A stretch of 19,477 nucleotides of DNA, from NCBI GenBank assembly GCA_025924495.1, contig JAICIG010000103.1:1-19477 (forward strand). The letters run 5' to 3'. Below the pieces are notes generated by a model that was given only the letters and a program-made list of their open reading frames with translations, did no database searches and had not been told where the DNA came from. The position numbers were made by a program, and so were the translations under genes. The stretch comes from Pirellulales bacterium. Its GTDB lineage: Bacteria > Planctomycetota > Planctomycetia > Pirellulales > JAICIG01. Below, one piece after another: positions 15,800 to 19,477 of the stretch (the first letter of the stretch is position 1; each line of letters begins with the position of its first letter).

Positions 15800-17308
15800 A
15801 TGCATGTCGTGTTGTGGGATACGCGCCGATCGGATGTGTCGAAGGATTTTGCGGGCGGTTACGGCGTCGGCCAGTACCATGGCCATGGCGGTCTGGCCGG
15901 CCGCCTGATCCGCCATCGATACACGCGCGACCGGCGCCCTGTGGCTCTGGCCTTTGCTCATCTGGCTGCCATTTTCAGGCAGCTTGGCCACACCGCGGAA
16001 TACAGCGAGGATCGCGTGCCGGCGGGCGCCGATGTTTACGTCTTCAACCCTTCGCTGATCACCTTGCCGCTCGAGCGGCAAGCCATGGAGGCGGCTTTGC
16101 GGCAAAAGCCCAAGCCCAAGGTGCTCGTCACTGGGCTGGTCGCCTACGCGCTGCCGGAGGCGTTTGCTGATCTCGATGTCGTGCTTGTCCGCGGGGAAGC
16201 GGAGCAGTTGCTGTGGAAGCTCGACGAGGTCCTGGCTGCGGACCGTTCAACCGTTGATGTCGGTTCCGTTCGCGACCTAGACGCCATCCCTTACGCCGAC
16301 TGGTCGTTGTTCGAGCCGCATCGTTTCCGCATTGGTTACGATTTCTGGAAGTTTCCCACCGGACTGATCCAGCAAAGCCGCGGCTGTACTTTCACGTGCA
16401 ATTATTGCCCTTATATCGTGGTCGAGAATGCCACCCGATTCCGCGATCCGGAGCGGGTTGTCGATGAAATGCGGCAAGGGATGCGGCAGTACGGCTTCCG
16501 CTCGTATAAGTTTCGCGATCCGCTGTTCGGGCTTGATCGCAAGCGAGTCTACAAGTTGGCCGAGTTGATCGGCAAGCTGCCGAAGAAGATTCAATTCTCG
16601 ATCGAAGGACGGATCGACCTACTCAAGCCTGAGGTGCTGCGCGAACTCAAGAAGGTCGGCTTGACCAGCATTACCGTCGGCATCGAAACGCCGAACGAAG
16701 ACACCTTGAGGCACTATAAACGCGCCCCGATCAAAGACGACAAGCAACGCGAATTTGTAGCGTTGTGTCGCGGGCTAGGCATCCGCACCGTGGCTGGCTT
16801 TATGATCGGCTTCCCAGAAGACACGCGGCAATCGATCATCTCAGTATTGCGATACGCCCAATTGGTCGGGCCGACTTATGCCAACTTTAATATTGTGACG
16901 CCGTATCCAGGCACTGAGTTCTTCGCACAGGTCATGCAAGACATCGCCGATTTCGACTTCGCCAAGTACAATGTGTACACGCCTGTAATGAAGTACCGCC
17001 ATTTGACGAGCGAGCAGGTCACCGAGTTGCACGCCCGTTGCTTCGTGGGCTACTACTTCCGCTCCCGCTACTTCGCCGAAAATGCACACCTGCTCTGGCC
17101 CTGGCTGCGCCGGTTGGGACTGGGTCGCAAATATGCAGCAGCTGTTGGCGCCAATTCCGCGGCTCCAGGAGAACGGCCATCCGCCACAAATCCTGTCGCA
17201 GTACACCAAATCACCGGGCTGCGGAAAGACGCCGCGCATCCGCCTGGCGGCCCGCCCACGAAGGCCAGGCAACGCGCACGGAACGATGCACAACAACGAG
17301 CTGAGTAA
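15800..17308 (+). CDS. B12-binding-type radical SAM protein
   Basis: The 502-residue product starts at ATG 15800, with AAGGGAG seven bases upstream. Residues 1-145 form a Rossmann-like domain typical of cobalamin-binding radical SAM proteins (VVLWDTRR, PVALAFAHLAAIFRQLGH, ADVYVFNPSL, VLVTGLVAYALPEAF, VVLVRGEAEQLL) without the classic DxHxxG motif, as is common in this class. The radical SAM core follows: QQSRGCTFTCNYCPY with cluster cysteines C196, C200 and C203, FSIEGRIDLL, LTSITVGIETPNEDTL and AGFMIGFPEDT. The C-terminal 60 residues are low-complexity, basic and Pro-rich. Members of the class methylate unactivated carbons or rearrange rings. Pairing with the lipid-type glycosyltransferase suggests a glycolipid substrate, but this is inference. 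Confidence 0.9.
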   Translation: MHVVLWDTRRSDVSKDFAGGYGVGQYHGHGGLAGRLIRHRYTRDRRPVALAFAHLAAIFRQLGHTAEYSEDRVPAGADVYVFNPSLITLPLERQAMEAALRQKPKPKVLVTGLVAYALPEAFADLDVVLVRGEAEQLLWKLDEVLAADRSTVDVGSVRDLDAIPYADWSLFEPHRFRIGYDFWKFPTGLIQQSRGCTFTCNYCPYIVVENATRFRDPERVVDEMRQGMRQYGFRSYKFRDPLFGLDRKRVYKLAELIGKLPKKIQFSIEGRIDLLKPEVLRELKKVGLTSITVGIETPNEDTLRHYKRAPIKDDKQREFVALCRGLGIRTVAGFMIGFPEDTRQSIISVLRYAQLVGPTYANFNIVTPYPGTEFFAQVMQDIADFDFAKYNVYTPVMKYRHLTSEQVTELHARCFVGYYFRSRYFAENAHLLWPWLRRLGLGRKYAAAVGANSAAPGERPSATNPVAVHQITGLRKDAAHPPGGPPTKARQRARNDAQQRAE

Positions 17309-17323
17309 AAAGGAGAAAACTCT

Positions 17324-17479
17324 TTGAGCCTAGGCCAGAGAGCGGCCGACGAGTTCGCGGCAGGCCGGAGTACCGCCTGCTTACTTGGTCGGCTGGCTAG
17401 TCCTCCCGTTCGTCCCTCATGCCTTTGGCCCTGCCGCGATTGCTTCAAGAGCCAAGGAGGAAACTCACAGTTCTCCTGA
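17324..17479 (+). CDS. Possible 51-residue Cys-containing small ORF after the radical SAM gene
   Basis: AAGGAG (17310-17315) lies eight bases before a TTG at 17324 that opens 51 codons to a TGA at 17477-17479. The product (starting MSLGQRAADEFAAGR) has four cysteines, including CLWPCRDC near residues 38-45... its composition otherwise looks random, and its last codons overlap the 3' end of the convergent DUF1559 gene. The well-placed Shine-Dalgarno site, 16 bp after the radical SAM stop, is the only real support. No family is recognised. Confidence 0.2.
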   Translation: MSLGQRAADEFAAGRSTACLLGRLASPPVRPSCLWPCRDCFKSQGGNSQFS

Positions 17480-18391
17480 AATCATACGGCCATCGCTTTT
17501 GCCGCCTAGCGGCTGATAGACCGCCGCATGGTCGATCGTCTCGCGGATGAATCTCGCGCTGCCATCGCCGAGCAGGAACTGCGAACCCCCAGGGTGAGCC
17601 GACTTGAAGCCGACCTCCGTGGTCCAGTTGCAAGAGCGATGGCAAGGATCGGGAGAGTTGTCATCGCAAGTGTCGTAATTAATCGGAATCAGCGTCGTGC
17701 AATAGCCATTGCCGTCGTTCGTTATGGACCAACCGTTGCGGGCGTGTTCCGAACAGGCCGGGCGCACTTCGCCAAAGAAAATAGTATTGGACAGGCCGTC
17801 TTTTACTTCCTGCAATCGCACCGAGACGCCAACGCGCGTAAACGGACCGGCGAAATTCGATGGATCGTCGAGCGGAGCCAGCGACAGCGATTGCCATGGG
17901 TTTGGGCAAGAACAACTGGCATTGTTGAACACGTCGGTTGGGCCCCGCGATGCCGAATAATTGTGGACCGCACGACCGTAATAGGTTGCGGCGCTGTCGT
18001 CGCTAGGACAGCGATAGACCGGAATTGGCGTCGCAGCAAGTACATTCGTCGTACCAGGCATAAGCGCGCCATCGGTGTTCGCCGAGCGGAAATCAAAGGC
18101 CTGATAGAGCTGAACTTGTTCGACAAACGGAAGCAATTGAACCAAGATCGAGCCGCGATTGACGCCCAAGGACGGCTGCCAGAAAGCTCCTGGCGGCAGT
18201 TGTTTGAAACTGTCCTCATAGTTGGTCAATGCCAGCCCGATCTGCTTGAGGTTGCTGTGACATTGCGCTCGGCGCGCTGCTTCGCGAGCCGCCTGCACGG
18301 CCGGCAACAGCAAGGCGATCAGCACGCCGATGATGGCAATCACAACCAGCAATTCAACCAACGTGAAACCATGCCGTGGTTTGTTCGCCAT
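17465..18391 (-). CDS. DUF1559 protein with type IV prepilin-like N-terminus
   Basis: The frame opens upstream, but AAGGAG at 18398-18403, six bases before ATG 18391, and the short basic leader MANKPRHG fix the start; the product has 308 residues. Cleavage by a prepilin peptidase is expected after G8, before FTLVELLVVIAII with the conserved Glu (E13), and the helix continues into LLLPAVQAAREAARR. The C-terminal part has SAHPGGSQFLLGDGSARF, the H-x9-DG motif of DUF1559. The middle is Cys-rich (CSCPNP, CHRSC), compatible with disulfides outside the cytoplasm. These proteins are abundant in Planctomycetes and thought to be pseudopilins or surface proteins. It lies 86 bp downstream of the ABC exporter gene on the same strand. 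Confidence 0.95.
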   Translation of the reverse strand: MANKPRHGFTLVELLVVIAIIGVLIALLLPAVQAAREAARRAQCHSNLKQIGLALTNYEDSFKQLPPGAFWQPSLGVNRGSILVQLLPFVEQVQLYQAFDFRSANTDGALMPGTTNVLAATPIPVYRCPSDDSAATYYGRAVHNYSASRGPTDVFNNASCSCPNPWQSLSLAPLDDPSNFAGPFTRVGVSVRLQEVKDGLSNTIFFGEVRPACSEHARNGWSITNDGNGYCTTLIPINYDTCDDNSPDPCHRSCNWTTEVGFKSAHPGGSQFLLGDGSARFIRETIDHAAVYQPLGGKSDGRMISGEL

Positions 18392-18477
18392 TGCATACTC
18401 CTTGCCATAAACCTGCGTCTGATCGTTTCGAGATTTCCGTGGGAGGCGTTTCAACTCAGCGCTCGCCCAATGCCAGA

Positions 18478-19477
18478 TTATGTGTCGGCCAGCGCCGTTT
18501 CCGGCCGCCGCACGTCGGAATGGCTGCGATAGAAGCGGCGGAAAGCCGAATCTCTTGACAACAGTTCATCGCGGCTGCCTTGCTCCACAATCCGCCCTCC
18601 GTCCAGCACCAACACCACGTCCGCCTGTTCGAGCGTGGACAAGCGATGGGCAATAATCACCGTGGTGCGGCCGTACATCAGGCGCCTCAACGATTCGAGC
18701 AAGGCCGCCTCGGTTTCCGTGTCGAGCGCGGAAGTCGGCTCATCGAGGATGAGAATGGGAGCATCTTTCAAAAAGGCCCGGGCAATCGCCAGCCGCTGCC
18801 GCTGCCCGCCCGATAAATTGACTCCTCGTTCGCCTAACATCGTGTCGTAGCCTTGCGGCAGCGCACGAATGAATTCGTCTGCTTGCGCCTCCCTGGCCGC
18901 CGCCTCGATCTCCGCTCGCGAAGCGTCTGGCCGACCGACGGCGATATTTTCGGCGATCGTCGTCGAAAACAGGACCGCATCCTGCAGCACGACGCTGACC
19001 TGGCGCCGTAACCAATCCAGCTTTAGATCGCGGAAGTCGCGGCCGTCGAGCATGATCTTGCCGGAATCGGGGTCGAAGAAACGCAGCAATAAAGCGGCGA
19101 GCGTCGACTTCCCCTCGCCGGTGCGTCCCACGACGCCGACAGTTCGCCCCGGCTCGATGGTCAGATTGATGGCACGAAGCACCGTGCGCTCGGGTGAATA
19201 GCCGAACTCGACGTCGCAAAACTGTAGTCGACCGCGTACTTCGTCCGGTTGCAGCGCCCCCGGTCGATCGGCCACAGCAATCGGAACATCGAGCAGTTCG
19301 AAGACTCGCTGCAGTTGGGTTTTTGCCAGGTGATAGATATTCATCCCCTGGCTGAAGGAATTCAGCGGCTGATATACCATGCCTAAATAAGCCAGGAATA
19401 CCAGAATGTCTCCCACGGTAAGTCGACCCGCAAGCGCTGCCTGCGAGCCTAGCCATACTACAATCGCCGTGCCGGCC
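18478..19477 (-). CDS. ABC exporter (fused membrane and ATPase domains), 5' part beyond window
   Basis: The frame stays open through the right edge, so only the last 332 residues are seen. The first part is the end of the transmembrane domain (VVWLGSQAALAGRLTVGDIL, then FLAYLGMVYQPL). The complete ATPase domain follows: GRTGEGKST (Walker A), VLQDAVLF (Q-loop), NLSGGQRQRLAIARA (signature), PILILDEPTSALD (Walker B and D-loop) and IIAHRLST (switch His). This is the MsbA/LmrA-like half-transporter type that dimerises and exports lipids, drugs or peptides. The substrate is unknown. All catalytic residues are intact. Confidence 0.93.
   Translation of the reverse strand, partial: AGTAIVVWLGSQAALAGRLTVGDILVFLAYLGMVYQPLNSFSQGMNIYHLAKTQLQRVFELLDVPIAVADRPGALQPDEVRGRLQFCDVEFGYSPERTVLRAINLTIEPGRTVGVVGRTGEGKSTLAALLLRFFDPDSGKIMLDGRDFRDLKLDWLRRQVSVVLQDAVLFSTTIAENIAVGRPDASRAEIEAAAREAQADEFIRALPQGYDTMLGERGVNLSGGQRQRLAIARAFLKDAPILILDEPTSALDTETEAALLESLRRLMYGRTTVIIAHRLSTLEQADVVLVLDGGRIVEQGSRDELLSRDSAFRRFYRSHSDVRRPETALADT

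Noticed and set aside
14417..17308. Firm assignment of the pair as hpnI-hpnJ
   Set aside because: Similarity of the glycosyltransferase is plausible, but no hpnK or hopanoid cyclase gene is in view and the radical SAM N-terminus does not clearly match HpnJ; kept as a hypothesis only.
17528..18532. 334-codon plus-strand ORF opposite the DUF1559 gene
   Set aside because: The minus strand has prepilin and H-x9-DG motifs; the plus-strand product is Arg/Ile-rich antisense text typical of GC-rich genomes.

Overview
The window reads as a chromosomal segment of a GC-rich planctomycete, most likely from the Pirellulales. The strongest marker is the minus-strand gene at 17465-18391. It has a type IV prepilin N-terminus and a C-terminal H-x9-DG motif, the signature of the DUF1559 family that is greatly expanded in Planctomycetes. 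The mixture of ATG, GTG and TTG starts, loose operons and weakly defined Shine-Dalgarno sites agrees with this. The phylum assignment is inferred from these family traits, not from a database match.

Layout from left to right. (1) 1-2427, minus strand: an operon-like run of a Tat-exported metallophosphoesterase, a polyprenol-phosphate-mannose-synthase-like glycosyltransferase and a nucleotide-sugar epimerase cut by the window edge. This suggests cell-surface sugar chemistry. (2) 2734-4023, plus strand: a 12-helix MFS transporter, divergent from (1), with a recognisable promoter in the gap. (3) 4036-4557: two small putative membrane proteins. (4) 4589-8862, plus strand: the conserved translation and nucleotide cluster rpsB-tsf-pyrH-frr, extended by a glycerophosphodiester phosphodiesterase whose start overlaps the frr stop. 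A 27-bp perfect inverted repeat made of nested palindromes sits between tsf and pyrH. (5) 8925-11161: a self-contained unit with a near-consensus promoter, a 5' UTR hairpin, a strong ribosome binding site, a 691-residue duplicated parvulin-like protein and a textbook intrinsic terminator. (6) 11435-12742: an alanine-forming aminotransferase (AlaC type). (7) 12911-13864, minus strand: a SAM methyltransferase, divergent across about 550 bp from a plus-strand pair made of a membrane glycosyltransferase resembling ceramide glucosyltransferase/HpnI and a B12-binding-type radical SAM enzyme (14417-17308). (8) 17465-19477, minus strand: the DUF1559 pseudopilin downstream of an ABC exporter that runs off the right edge.

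Most of the window is housekeeping. The part most likely to hold unexplored biology is 12911-17479. There a membrane-anchored methyltransferase, a lipid-type glycosyltransferase and a cobalamin-type radical SAM enzyme lie together, which suggests assembly or tailoring of a glycolipid. The other unusual items are the tandem parvulin protein that has lost its catalytic histidines, the palindromic repeat before pyrH, and several small ORFs. No tRNA, rRNA, CRISPR array, transposase or integrase is visible.
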